The translations under genes and the position numbers were made by a program. From positions 1-64,000 of the forward strand of contig JAZBOH010000208.1 of NCBI GenBank assembly GCA_036351055.1: a stretch of DNA of 64,000 nt. The letters run 5' to 3'. Under the pieces are notes generated by a model, which was not told the DNA's origin, made no database searches, and was given only the letters and a program-made list of their open reading frames with translations. The DNA comes from JABDPF01 sp036351055 (GTDB lineage: Bacteria > Pseudomonadota > Gammaproteobacteria > Xanthomonadales > SZUA-36). Shown here piece by piece: positions 36,891 through 45,548 of this stretch. The stretch's first letter is position 1. Every line of letters begins with the position of its first letter.

Positions 36891-37445
36891 ATGATCCGCT
36901 TTTTCGTTTTATTTACAGTCTTGTTGGTTGGCCTATTCACGCTGGAGATTCTACAGACGGCGGAAATCTACGTCATCCTGCCATTTACATCCTTTATCGC
37001 AGATATCAGTGCATGGCTTATCCAGTTATTCGATGACAACGTGGTTTCCGTTTCCAACGTGATCCGCGATAAGACCACCGGGTTCGGTGTGCGGGTCGAA
37101 CGCGGGTGCAACGGGGTGGAGGCGCTGATCATTCTGTTTTCCGCCATATTTGCGTTTCCCGCGCCTCTGAAAAACAAGTTGATCGGTTTTGTCATCGGGT
37201 TTTTCGCAATCCAGGGCTTGAACCTGGTGCGGATCGTCAGCCTCTTTTACCTTGGACAGTGGAACCAGGTGGCATTCGAGTGGTTCCACCTTTACCTGTG
37301 GCAGGCGCTGATTATCCTCGACGCCCTGGTGGTTTGGCTGATTTGGCTGCGAACCCTGCCGCAGGCCAAGGCCCGGCGGGCGCGGGAGGCAGAGGAAAGA
37401 AGCGAGGCTGAGGCATCCCAGGCGGATCAAACTCCGCAGGAATAG
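36891..37445 (+). CDS. xrtH: Exosortase H (IPTL-CTERM-type)
   Basis: The 184-residue membrane protein has about five hydrophobic helices. It carries the exosortase catalytic triad: Cys at residue 73 in VERGCNGVEALIILFSA, Arg in LNLVRIVSLF and His in WFHLYLWQALI. It ends in a charged cytoplasmic tail (ARRAREAEERSEAEASQ). The length and motifs match the short XrtH group, which processes IPTLxxWG-type C-terminal sorting signals on exported proteins. No such target is in this window. It diverges from aroK across ~80 bp. pdxH follows after 3 nt. Confidence 0.88.
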   Translation: MIRFFVLFTVLLVGLFTLEILQTAEIYVILPFTSFIADISAWLIQLFDDNVVSVSNVIRDKTTGFGVRVERGCNGVEALIILFSAIFAFPAPLKNKLIGFVIGFFAIQGLNLVRIVSLFYLGQWNQVAFEWFHLYLWQALIILDALVVWLIWLRTLPQAKARRAREAEERSEAEASQADQTPQE

Positions 37446-37448
37446 GCA

Positions 37449-38033
37449 ATGCTGCTCAGCGACGAAATCATCAGCGAGTTCAATCGCTTCTATAAAAAGG
37501 CGCGCGTTTCCGGTGAGCAGGAGCCGACGGCGATGGTCCTGGCGACCAGTGACGGTAAGGGCCTGGTGTCCTCACGCACCGTGTTGCTCAAGGCCCTGGA
37601 TGAAAACGGATTTGTTTTTTTTACCAATACCCGCAGCCGCAAAGGCCGGCAGATGGATCAGTGCCCACGCGCCTCGGCCACGTTCCTGTGGAAAGCCAGC
37701 GGTTGCCAGGTGCAACTCGTGGGAACGGTTGCTCGGGTTGACGACGAGGCGGCAGACGCCTATTTCAGCACCCGCGACCGCGGCAGCCAGATTGGTGCCT
37801 GGGCATCCGACCAGTCGGCTCCGCTGGAGAGCAGGGAAGCCCTGATCGCCCGGGTAAAAGAACTCGAAGAAAAATATGCTGGCCAGGAAGTTCCCCGTCC
37901 TCCGCACTGGACCGGTTACGTGCTCAGCCCGGAAACGGTCGAGTTCTGGACCCAGCGCGAGTTTCGCTTGCATGATCGTTTCCTCTACAGTCAACAGGAT
38001 GGTCGCTGGGTAAAACAGCGCCTGAATCCCTGA
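37449..38033 (+). CDS. pdxH: Pyridoxamine 5'-phosphate oxidase
   Basis: This 194-residue flavin enzyme oxidises PNP or PMP to pyridoxal phosphate. FMN and substrate regions are seen: LKALDENGFVFFTNTRSRKG, FLWKASGCQVQLVGTVAR, RDRGSQIGAWASDQS and, at the C-terminus, FWTQREFRLHDRFLYSQQDG. The protein is slightly shorter than E. coli PdxH at the N-terminus (by ~20), as in many relatives. It starts 3 nt after xrtH, so the two are cotranscribed, although they have no obvious functional link. Confidence 0.94.
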   Translation: MLLSDEIISEFNRFYKKARVSGEQEPTAMVLATSDGKGLVSSRTVLLKALDENGFVFFTNTRSRKGRQMDQCPRASATFLWKASGCQVQLVGTVARVDDEAADAYFSTRDRGSQIGAWASDQSAPLESREALIARVKELEEKYAGQEVPRPPHWTGYVLSPETVEFWTQREFRLHDRFLYSQQDGRWVKQRLNP

Positions 38034-38040
38034 GTCCGCT

Positions 38041-38460
38041 ATGCCGTCCGGCACGACAACTATCGAAATCCGCACGCTGGGGCGCGGTTTTCAGAACATC
38101 GGGCAAGAACTCCAGGACGCCGTGCGCCAGAGCGAAGTATGCGATGGCTTGTGTCATGTTTTTCTGCGCCACACCAGCGCTTCGCTGCTAATAACCGAAA
38201 ATGCCGACCCTGACGTCCGGGTTGACCTCGAAAACTTCATCAGCAAGCTGGCCCCCGACGGCGACCCGGTGTATATCCACTCAATGGAAGGCCCCGACGA
38301 CATGCCGGCTCACATCCGTTCAGTCCTGACCGCCTCGGAACTGAGCATCCCGGTCCGCAACGGCCGGCTCGCCCTCGGCACCTGGCAGGGCGCCTACCTC
38401 TGGGAACACCGGACCCGGCCGCACCACCGCCGCCTCGACATCACCATCATCGGCGTGTAA
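38041..38460 (+). CDS. yjbQ: YjbQ family protein (secondary thiamine-phosphate synthase-type)
   Basis: The 139-residue UPF0047-type protein has the conserved CHVFLRHTSASLLITENADP with its central His, and HIRSVLTASELSIPV followed by the closing WEHRTRPHHRRLDITIIG. E. coli YjbQ has weak thiamine-phosphate synthase activity, but the physiological role is not settled. It begins 7 nt after pdxH in the same direction. Downstream lies a repeat pair that probably terminates the operon. Confidence 0.9.
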   Translation: MPSGTTTIEIRTLGRGFQNIGQELQDAVRQSEVCDGLCHVFLRHTSASLLITENADPDVRVDLENFISKLAPDGDPVYIHSMEGPDDMPAHIRSVLTASELSIPVRNGRLALGTWQGAYLWEHRTRPHHRRLDITIIGV

Positions 38461-38567
38461 GCCCCCCAGGGGCCCACTGGTGAGTGCAATATTTGCTTAC
38501 GATTGGTGGCCACGGTTTCTAAACCCGGGCGTGGTGGCGTATACAGAAGCGCTGAGTGTTCCAAACA

Positions 38568-38617
38568 AAATGGGGCCGGATACATTTTCCGTCAATAAAT
38601 GTATCCGGCCCCTTTTT
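38568..38617. repeat. Palindromic repeat element, copy 1 (terminator-like)
   Basis: GGGGCCGGATACATTT (38572-38587) and AAATGTATCCGGCCCC (38597-38612) pair perfectly over 16 bp around a 9-nt loop, flanked by A and T runs on the two sides. It works as a bidirectional terminator between yjbQ and yggT. It is the first of two similar hairpins in this gap. Confidence 0.8.
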
Positions 38618-38711
38618 CAAAACTTCATCACCGGCATCGGCCAGAGTTCACCAGGTGCTGTTGTGACGCGCTTTTCAGGGTGTATCAAGGTAAAAATGAT
38701 GATGCGCCAAT
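38618..38711. other. Spacer between the two hairpins
   Basis: This non-coding 94-bp stretch lies between two related palindromes. It includes the second instance of CGYCAATAAA (38705-38714, just before copy 2). I see no other structure here. Confidence 0.4.
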
Positions 38712-38761
38712 AAAAGGTACCGGATCCATTTTTCGCCAATTAATGTATCCGGTACCTTTTT
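38712..38761. repeat. Palindromic repeat element, copy 2 (terminator-like)
   Basis: AAAAGGTACCGGATCCATT (38712-38730) pairs with AATGTATCCGGTACCTTTT (38742-38760) with one mismatch. The core CCGGATNCATT and the loop-side CGCCAATTAA match copy 1's CCGGATACATT and CGTCAATAAA, so the two are diverged copies of one element. Confidence 0.8.
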
Positions 38762-38785
38762 AATAGCAGGTAGTTCAGCAGTTCT

Positions 38786-39328
38786 TCAGCGCCCAATCAG
38801 AAGCAGCAGGAACCTGATAATGATCAGCGCCAGCAGCGGTGAAAGGTCGATGCCGGAGATCGGCGGGATGATCTTGCGGAAAGGGCGCAGCACCGGTTCG
38901 GTGAGCTGGTAAACCAGTGGAATGATCGGGTGCCGGAATTTCTGGCCAAACCAGCTGAGAATGACCGTCACGATGATCAGGATGAAATAGGTCCATAACA
39001 GCTTCGCCAGCAGGTTAATAGCGGCGAGCAGGAATATCTGCGCCGGCGCCCAGCTTAGCGGGCTCATCAGGCCCAGGAACCAGACGCTGACAGCTTCCAG
39101 CGCCAGCATCAACACCAGCGAAGCCGTGTCGAGTTTTCCAACCGAGGGAATCACCCTGCGCATCGGCACCAGTACCGGGCTGGTGACCTTGACCAGGAAC
39201 TGGCATACGGGGTTGTAGAAATCAGCGCGCACCCATTGCAACAGCAGTCGCAGCATCACCGCGGTGACATAGAGGCTGATCAGCGTGCTGACGAGATAGG
39301 AAAATGCGGTGGCCATGCTGGAACTCAT
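38786..39328 (-). CDS. yggT: YggT family membrane protein
   Basis: The 180-residue integral membrane protein has two YGGT domains. The first is SFYLVSTLISLYV...PVLVPMRRVIPSVG and the second ends VLRPFRKIIPPISGIDLSPL. Four hydrophobic helices are visible. The family is conserved next to proC and yggS and has been linked to osmotic or ion stress, with no defined activity. The start overlaps the proC stop by ATGA, with AGGTGA upstream. A palindromic terminator follows. Confidence 0.92.
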   Translation of the reverse strand: MSSSMATAFSYLVSTLISLYVTAVMLRLLLQWVRADFYNPVCQFLVKVTSPVLVPMRRVIPSVGKLDTASLVLMLALEAVSVWFLGLMSPLSWAPAQIFLLAAINLLAKLLWTYFILIIVTVILSWFGQKFRHPIIPLVYQLTEPVLRPFRKIIPPISGIDLSPLLALIIIRFLLLLIGR

Positions 39329-40134
39329 GATGATTCACCTGACAGTTCACGGCTTCGTTTGCGTGCGGCTTCGGCAGCCCGTTTGACCAGTTCAGAATAG
39401 CCTTCTGTTTCAAGGAGCCTCATTGCGGCGTGGGTTGTGCCGTTGGGCGAAGTGACGCGCCGCCGCAGTTCGGCTGCTTCGCCGGGGCTGCTGGCAAGCA
39501 TGGCGCCGGCGCCAAAACAGGTGACGCAGGCCAGGCGGTCGGCGGTTTCATCCGGCAGCCCCATTTCACGGGCCGCATCGGCCAGTACCTCGGCCAGCAG
39601 GAAAAAGTATGCCGGTCCGGTGCCCGAGATGGCTGTTACGGCGTCCATCAGTGACTCGTCTTCCAGCCAGACGACGTCGCCGGCGGCCATCAGGATTTCC
39701 TCGGCCTGTTGCTGCTGTTGCTTGCTGCAGTTGCTGCCTGCAACGACCCCGGTGATGCCGTGCCCGATCAGGGCCGGTGTATTCGGCATCGAGCGAACAA
39801 CCTGGATCTCATCACCGAGATGTTTCCGGATCCTGTTGATGGTCGTGCCCGCGGCGATCGAAAGCACCATCTGTCCGGGCTTGACCAGACCCCTCAACTC
39901 GTCCAGCACCAGCGTCATAATCTGGGGCTTGACGGCCAGCAGGATGACGTCCGCGCCATCCACCGCAGCCTGGGAGTCTGTGAAGGTCGGGATTCTGAAC
40001 GTGGATTCCAGGTGATTTCTCGCCTCTTCACTGGGATCAGAGACCCGGATCTTGATATGGGCGCGTGGCGGGTTGACCAGGCCGCTTATCAAGGCGGCAG
40101 CCATGTTTCCCCCGCCAATAAAAGTAATCAACAT
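39325..40134 (-). CDS. proC: Pyrroline-5-carboxylate reductase
   Basis: The 269-residue enzyme reduces P5C to proline with NAD(P)H. It starts with the Rossmann motif FIGGGNMAAALISGL. The central region SMPNTPALIGHGITGVV and the C-terminal substrate signature AITGSGPAYFFLL type (seen as ISGTGPAYFFLLAEVLADA) are intact, as is TSPNGTTHAAMRLLE. It sits in the conserved yggS-proC-yggT order, 3 nt after yggS and overlapping yggT by ATGA. Confidence 0.96.
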   Translation of the reverse strand: MLITFIGGGNMAAALISGLVNPPRAHIKIRVSDPSEEARNHLESTFRIPTFTDSQAAVDGADVILLAVKPQIMTLVLDELRGLVKPGQMVLSIAAGTTINRIRKHLGDEIQVVRSMPNTPALIGHGITGVVAGSNCSKQQQQQAEEILMAAGDVVWLEDESLMDAVTAISGTGPAYFFLLAEVLADAAREMGLPDETADRLACVTCFGAGAMLASSPGEAAELRRRVTSPNGTTHAAMRLLETEGYSELVKRAAEAARKRSRELSGESS

Positions 40135-40137
40135 ACG

Positions 40138-40833
40138 TCAGTTTCCTGCAGGCGGCCGTTGGCCGAACAGATCGGTGCCAATACGCACCATGGTACTGCC
40201 ATGGCGAACCGCGGCTTCCAGATCGGCAGACATGCCCATCGATAGGGTATCCAGCGCCAGGCCCTTTTCCAGTAACTCATCGTACAACTCCTTCATGCGC
40301 CGGTAGCTGTCGGCCGGGTCATGGTCGTCCGATGCGATATGTGGAATGCTCATCAGCCCGCGAAGCCGCAATCCCGGTAACTCGGTGCACAGGCGCGCCA
40401 GGCTCTCCGCAGCTTCCGGCAGCACGCCGGCTTTTTGCGGTTCCCTGTCGATATTGACCTGGATACAGACATTCAGCGCTTGCATCGTTTCAGTCCGTTG
40501 CGAGGAAAGGCGACGCAGGATTTTCTCACGATCCACGCTCTGTACCCAGTGGAAATGTTGCGCGACTTCGCGGGTCTTGTTCGATTGCAGCGGGCCGATG
40601 AAGTGCCACTCGATATCCAGGCTGGACAATCGCTGCATCTTGTCAAGCGCCTCCTGTACATAATTTTCGCCAAAACAGGTTTGGCCAAGCGCATGCAGTT
40701 CGGCAATTTTTTCGACGGAATGACGTTTGCTCACCGCCAGCACGACCACTTCAGAAGGTGGTCTGGCTGCCGTTCGGCAAGCAAAATCAACCCTTGAACG
40801 AATATTGTTAAGATTTTCTTTTAAGTTATTCAT
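40138..40833 (-). CDS. yggS: YggS family pyridoxal phosphate homeostasis protein
   Basis: The product is ~231 residues if started at the ATG at 40833 (MNNLKENLNNIRSRVDFACR). The frame is open earlier, but the family starts here. It is a fold-type III PLP-binding protein with Lys in VVVLAVSKRHS and the phosphate-binding region SMGMSADLEAAVRHGSTMVR. It buffers free PLP and affects amino and keto acid pools; it has no known catalytic activity. It begins an operon with proC and yggT and diverges from pilT. Confidence 0.94.
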   Translation of the reverse strand: MNNLKENLNNIRSRVDFACRTAARPPSEVVVLAVSKRHSVEKIAELHALGQTCFGENYVQEALDKMQRLSSLDIEWHFIGPLQSNKTREVAQHFHWVQSVDREKILRRLSSQRTETMQALNVCIQVNIDREPQKAGVLPEAAESLARLCTELPGLRLRGLMSIPHIASDDHDPADSYRRMKELYDELLEKGLALDTLSMGMSADLEAAVRHGSTMVRIGTDLFGQRPPAGN

Positions 40834-40955
40834 CTTGCAGGCAGACTTAGCTTGATCTATGGTTATGATTGTTGCGTGTGATACATGGATTGAAAATGTG
40901 CCTTCCGTTGTGGTTTTGACGCATTGTAACGCGACAACGTCTTGAAGGAGGGAAT

Positions 40956-41993
40956 ATGGATATTGCTGAACTGCTCGCATTTGCGGTCAAAAACAACGCT
41001 TCGGACCTTCACCTGTCTTCGGGCCTGCCCCCGATGATTCGTGTGGACGGTGATATCAGGCGGCTGACCCTGCCTGCGCTGGACACGGCACAGCTCCAGG
41101 AGTTGATTTACAGCACGATGAGCGACCAGCAGAGGCGCGACTACGAAGCCAACCTGGAAGTCGACTATTCCTATGCTGTTCAGGGGCTTGCCCGCTTCCG
41201 TGTCAACTGTTACCACCACGATCGAGGGGTCGGCGGAGCTTTCCGCACCATCCCGGATTCGGTTTGGACACTCGAAGACATCGGGGCGCCGCCCATTTTC
41301 AGGGACATCATCGACGCTCCGCGTGGACTGATCCTGATGACGGGGCCAACCGGTTCCGGTAAGTCAACCACACTCGCGGCCATGATCGACCACCTGAACA
41401 ACCAGGTCGAGGGCCACGTGCTGACGATCGAGGACCCAATCGAGTTCGTACACCGCTCCAAGCGTTGCGTCATCAACCAGCGCGAGATACATCGTGATAC
41501 CCACGGATTCAACCAGGCGCTCAGAGCCGCGCTGCGTGAAGACCCGGATATTATCCTGGTCGGCGAAATGCGCGATATCGAAACGATCCGCCTGGCACTG
41601 ACCGCGTCCGAGACCGGTCACCTTGTGTTCTCCACGCTGCATACGAGCTCGGCGCCCAAGACCGTGGACCGCATCATCGATGTCTTCCCGACCGGTGAGA
41701 AGTCCATGGTCCGTTCCATGCTGTCCGAGTCTTTGCGGGCGGTGATCACCCAGACCCTGCTGAAGCGTATCGGCGGAGGCCGCGTGGCGGCCTGGGAAAT
41801 CATGGTGGCCACGCCAGCCATCCGGAACCTGATCCGGGAAGACAAGGTGGCGCAGATGTATTCCGCCATCCAGACCGGACAGAACGCCGGCATGCAGACT
41901 CTTGACCAGGCGCTTGAAGCCCTGGTCCAGCGCGGCATCATCAACAAACTCGAAGCGGCCCGGAGGGCTGTTGACAAGAGAATGTTCCAGTAG
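40956..41993 (+). CDS. pilT: Type IV pilus retraction ATPase PilT
   Basis: The 345-residue hexameric ATPase retracts type IV pili for twitching motility and DNA uptake. It begins MDIAELLAFAVKNNASDLHL as in P. aeruginosa PilT. Walker A is GPTGSGKSTT at residues ~130-139, the Asp box is LTIEDPIEFVH, Walker B is DPDIILVGEMRD, and the His box is HLVFSTLHTSSA. The ATG follows GGAGGG. pilU is 11 nt downstream. Pilin and assembly genes are not in the window. Confidence 0.97.
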   Translation: MDIAELLAFAVKNNASDLHLSSGLPPMIRVDGDIRRLTLPALDTAQLQELIYSTMSDQQRRDYEANLEVDYSYAVQGLARFRVNCYHHDRGVGGAFRTIPDSVWTLEDIGAPPIFRDIIDAPRGLILMTGPTGSGKSTTLAAMIDHLNNQVEGHVLTIEDPIEFVHRSKRCVINQREIHRDTHGFNQALRAALREDPDIILVGEMRDIETIRLALTASETGHLVFSTLHTSSAPKTVDRIIDVFPTGEKSMVRSMLSESLRAVITQTLLKRIGGGRVAAWEIMVATPAIRNLIREDKVAQMYSAIQTGQNAGMQTLDQALEALVQRGIINKLEAARRAVDKRMFQ

Positions 41994-42004
41994 GAGACGG
42001 GAAC

Positions 42005-43132
42005 GTGAAAATTGTAGATACCTGGCTCAAGCAACTTCATGACGAGGTTGGTTCCGACCTGTTCATCACCGTGGACGCACCGCCCTGCATCAAGGTTCAT
42101 GGCAAAATCAAGCCGATTTCAACGGACCTTCTAACCGCAGACAAGTGCCGCGAGATCGTGCTGAGTGTCATGCACGAGCGGCAAAAGGAAGAGTTCCGTA
42201 ATACCCAGGAACTACAGTTTGCCTACTCGCTCGGGCCGGATGTGCGTTACAGGATCAGTGCCTTCGTGCAGCAGGGCATGACCGGCATGGTCGCACGCCG
42301 CATCGAGACACGCATTCCGAATTTCGAAGAACTGGGCTGCCCCGACGTGATGCACGAACTGGCGCTTGAAAAGCGCGGAATCATCCTGTTCGTGGGTGCG
42401 ACCGGCACCGGTAAGTCGACCTCCATGGCCGCCATGATCGGTTATCGCAACCACCGTATGACGGGCCATATCATCACGATCGAGGATCCGATTGAATACG
42501 TGCACCAGCACGGCAAAAGCCTGATCACGCAACGTGAGGTTGGCATCGACACCGAGTCGTTCGAGGTCGCCCTGAGAAATACACTGCGCCAGGCGCCGGA
42601 CGTGATCCTGATCGGTGAGGTTCGGACGCGGGAAACGATGGAGCACGCGATCACGTTTTCCGAGACCGGTCACCTGGTGCTGGCCACGCTGCACGCGAAC
42701 AACGCCAACCAGGCCATGGACCGCATCCTGCATTTCTTCCCGGAAGATCAACGGGAACAGATTCTGCTGGACCTTTCCTTCAACCTGAAGGCGACAATTG
42801 CACAGCAGTTGATCCCCTCGGTTGACGGTTCCCGGCGCTTTGCCGCGTTCGAGGTGCTGATGGCGACCCCGCTGGTCAAGGACCTGATCCGAAAGGGCGA
42901 GATCGGAGAACTGAAGCTGGTGATGCGGGACTCTGGCCACCACGGAATGATTACCTTCGACCAGTGCATGTTCAATATGTACAAGGCCGGCCAGATTTCA
43001 TACGATGACGCTTTACGTTACGCCGATTCTGCCAACGAAGTCCGCCTGATGATCAAACTCGATGAGGGCGGTGACGCCGAGACACTGGCAAAGGGACTGG
43101 AAGGCGTAGAGGTACTGGGAAACGAATTTTAG
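42005..43132 (+). CDS. pilU: PilT-like ATPase PilU
   Basis: The 375-residue paralogue of PilT has Walker A GATGTGKST, Asp box ITIEDPIEYVHQH, Walker B APDVILIGEVRT and the His box HLVLATLHANNA. The C-terminal extension (IKLDEGGDAETLAKGLEGVE) is typical of PilU. It acts as a PilT-dependent accessory retraction motor. It is cotranscribed with pilT. A two-component system starts 3 nt after its stop. Confidence 0.95.
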   Translation: MKIVDTWLKQLHDEVGSDLFITVDAPPCIKVHGKIKPISTDLLTADKCREIVLSVMHERQKEEFRNTQELQFAYSLGPDVRYRISAFVQQGMTGMVARRIETRIPNFEELGCPDVMHELALEKRGIILFVGATGTGKSTSMAAMIGYRNHRMTGHIITIEDPIEYVHQHGKSLITQREVGIDTESFEVALRNTLRQAPDVILIGEVRTRETMEHAITFSETGHLVLATLHANNANQAMDRILHFFPEDQREQILLDLSFNLKATIAQQLIPSVDGSRRFAAFEVLMATPLVKDLIRKGEIGELKLVMRDSGHHGMITFDQCMFNMYKAGQISYDDALRYADSANEVRLMIKLDEGGDAETLAKGLEGVEVLGNEF

Positions 43133-43135
43133 TCC

Positions 43136-43822
43136 ATGCGAGTTTTGATAATCGAAGACAATCCGGATATTGCCGCCAACCTCGGTGATTACCTGGAAGA
43201 TCACGGCCATACCGTGGATTTTGCTGGTGACGGCATCACCGGACTACACCTGGCGGTTGTTAACGACTTCGACGCGATTGTCCTGGACCTGGCCCTGCCG
43301 GGTATGGACGGTCTCGAGGTCTGCCGCAAACTGCGCACCGAGGCCGGCAAAGATACGCCGGTACTGATGCTGACGGCGCGTGACCGGCTCGAGGACAAGC
43401 TGGCCGGATTCGATACCGGCGCCGACGATTACCTGGTCAAGCCATTTGAACTGCAAGAGGTCGCTGCGCGGCTGAAGGTTCTGTCCGGCCGTGGCCGGCG
43501 GCGTAACCGGCGGGAGTTGAAAGTCGGTGACCTTACTTACAACATGGACACGCTGAACGTCGACCGGGGCGGCGAGGAGATCTACCTGAACCCGATTGGC
43601 CTGAAACTATTGCACTGCCTGATGAACGCCTCTCCCAACGTGGTTTCGCGTGCGGAACTCGAGATGGAAGTCTGGGGTGAGGAAATGCCAGACAGTGACA
43701 GCCTGCGTGTGCATATTCACTCGCTGCGCAGCGCCATAGACAAACCCTTCGGTAGCAACATGATCCAGACCCGTCACGGAATCGGTTACCGCCTGGTCGA
43801 GCCGGATGCAGTATCGTCGTAG
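43136..43822 (+). CDS. OmpR/PhoP-type response regulator
   Basis: The 228-residue protein has a receiver domain starting VLIIEDNPDIAANLGDYLED. The phosphoacceptor is Asp51 in AIVLDLALPGMDG, and Lys occurs in DYLVKPFELQEV. The C-terminal winged helix (LKLLHCLMNASPNVVSRAEL) is OmpR-like. It lies 3 nt after pilU and overlaps its kinase gene by 17 bp. It resembles QseB/PhoP-group regulators. The operon context suggests a link to pilus function or surface sensing, which is inferred only. Confidence 0.9.
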   Translation: MRVLIIEDNPDIAANLGDYLEDHGHTVDFAGDGITGLHLAVVNDFDAIVLDLALPGMDGLEVCRKLRTEAGKDTPVLMLTARDRLEDKLAGFDTGADDYLVKPFELQEVAARLKVLSGRGRRRNRRELKVGDLTYNMDTLNVDRGGEEIYLNPIGLKLLHCLMNASPNVVSRAELEMEVWGEEMPDSDSLRVHIHSLRSAIDKPFGSNMIQTRHGIGYRLVEPDAVSS

Positions 43823-45083
43823 GCTTCGCAGCCGGATCGTTCTCTCATTCCTGGTATTTGGAACCCTGCTGAGCGCTCTGTTCGCGCTCAGCACGCTGTT
43901 GCTGCAGGATTACGTCGAAGACAAGCTCATCGGCGATACCATCGAACAGGAACTGGACGACTACGTAACGCAGTTGCGACTGGATCCCTCGGTAGTCGAG
44001 CCGTTTTACACCCGCATCCAGGGCTACATCACGAGACCCGGTGATCCCAACCAGACCGTTACCCCGGAGGTCCGTGACCTGCCGAACGGTGTTCACGACG
44101 TTCGTATCGCGGGCGGTGTTTTCAAGGCGGCCGTGCGCAAGGAGGACGATCTCTGGGCGTTCCTGATTTACGACGTCAGCGACAACCAGCGCATCGAAAG
44201 GCTGCTGATAATCGGTCTTATCGGGGTTGTCCTGTTGTTTTCACTCATGTCTTTCATGCTGGGCGTGTCTTCCTCCAGGCGGGTCATGAAACCCGTGACC
44301 GACCTGGCCGCGCGCCTGGACACCCTGAGTGAGGAAGGCAAGCCGGAAAAGCTGTCCGAACATTTTGCCGATGATGAAGTCGGCCAACTCGCTAACGCCC
44401 TGGACAGTTATGCCGACCGCCTGCACCACCTGGTTGAGCGCGACCGGGAATTCAACGCCGATGTCAGCCACGAACTGCGCTCGCCGCTAACCGTCATCAC
44501 GGGTGCCACCGAACTCCTTCTCACCCAGCCGGACCTGGACGAAAAAGTGCGGACGAGGTTGTTGCGGATCGCCCGCGCGGCGCGCCAGTCGGCTGATATT
44601 ACGACGGCGCTGCTCCATCTCGTGCGGGCCGAACAGGGTGTCGACCAGGACAGCAGCGCCCACAATATCGGTCGTATCGTCAACGAAGTTGTGCACCTCT
44701 ACGAGCCCCTGGTTGGCAACAAGGACCTCGTGCTGCGGGTTGCAGAGGAAGACCGTGTGAGCGTTATTGCACCCGAGTCAGTGGTCGCCGTGACGGTTGG
44801 CAACCTGATCGGCAACGCAATGCGCTACACGACGGAAGGCGAGGTGGTCATCACCATTGGTAAAGGGCGAGTCACTGTCGAAGACACGGGGCCGGGAATT
44901 CCTGAAGAAGACCTGGAACGCGTGTTTGAGCGCCACTACCGTGGCCAGAATATATCCGGCAAGGGTTCTGGCCTGGGGCTGGCGATTGTCAAGCGGCTGT
45001 GTGAACTGTATGGCTGGTCCGTGCACTTTAGCAACCGTGAAAGCGGTGGTTTGCGTGCGGAATTGAAATTCTTCGGAGAATAG
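43806..45083 (+). CDS. Membrane sensor histidine kinase
   Basis: The 425-residue kinase has two membrane helices (residues ~12-32 and ~138-158) enclosing a ~105-residue periplasmic sensor domain. A HAMP-like linker follows (SRRVMKPVTDLAARLDTLSE). The H-box is SHELRSPLTVITGATELLL (His222), N-box NLIGNAMRYT, G1 DTGPGIPEEDLERVFERHY and G2 GKGSGLGLAIVKRLCELYG. It should phosphorylate the response regulator with which it overlaps. The periplasmic sensor has no recognised ligand family. Confidence 0.92.
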   Translation: MQYRRRLRSRIVLSFLVFGTLLSALFALSTLLLQDYVEDKLIGDTIEQELDDYVTQLRLDPSVVEPFYTRIQGYITRPGDPNQTVTPEVRDLPNGVHDVRIAGGVFKAAVRKEDDLWAFLIYDVSDNQRIERLLIIGLIGVVLLFSLMSFMLGVSSSRRVMKPVTDLAARLDTLSEEGKPEKLSEHFADDEVGQLANALDSYADRLHHLVERDREFNADVSHELRSPLTVITGATELLLTQPDLDEKVRTRLLRIARAARQSADITTALLHLVRAEQGVDQDSSAHNIGRIVNEVVHLYEPLVGNKDLVLRVAEEDRVSVIAPESVVAVTVGNLIGNAMRYTTEGEVVITIGKGRVTVEDTGPGIPEEDLERVFERHYRGQNISGKGSGLGLAIVKRLCELYGWSVHFSNRESGGLRAELKFFGE

Positions 45084-45084
45084 A

Positions 45085-45462
45085 ATGAGCATCATCTCCT
45101 GTCCCGAATGTGGCAAGAAAGTTTCCAGTCTGACACCTATCTGCCCCCATTGCGGACACCAGGCCGGGGAAGTCTCAGAGGAAGACCTGGCGATTTTTCG
45201 GGCCCGCAAGCTGCGTGACCGGATTTATCGCCTTAACATGGCCAGTTACCTGGTGATCACGGTATTCCTGGCGGCGTTTGGCTGGTACTGGTGGGATTCA
45301 AGCGGCTTTAGCCAGGCGTCATCAGCCGGCCCTTTCATCCTGATGGCCATCGCGGCGATTGCTTACCTCACCGTCCGCGGTTTGCTGTTCCACGCCCGCA
45401 GCCAGCAAAAGGTCATGCGCCAAAGCCGTAAAATGAGCAGCGACCTGCGACGAAACCTGTAG
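45085..45462 (+). CDS. Zinc-ribbon membrane protein
   Basis: This 125-residue protein has an N-terminal rubredoxin-like zinc ribbon with two CxxC pairs (SCPECGKK and ICPHCGHQ, four Cys in ~20 residues) followed by two membrane helices (YLVITVFLAAFGWYWW and PFILMAIAAIAYLTVRG) and a basic tail. It starts 1 nt after the kinase stop, so it belongs to the pilT-pilU-two-component operon. It could modulate the kinase or recognise a protein partner, but no function is known. Confidence 0.75.
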   Translation: MSIISCPECGKKVSSLTPICPHCGHQAGEVSEEDLAIFRARKLRDRIYRLNMASYLVITVFLAAFGWYWWDSSGFSQASSAGPFILMAIAAIAYLTVRGLLFHARSQQKVMRQSRKMSSDLRRNL

Positions 45463-45548
45463 AACGAAAAGCCAGGTTACTGGGGAGACGAAAGGGCTGC
45501 GGCTTTACCGCAGGCAAAAAAGCGCGTCCGCAGTGCCGTAGCCCAAAC

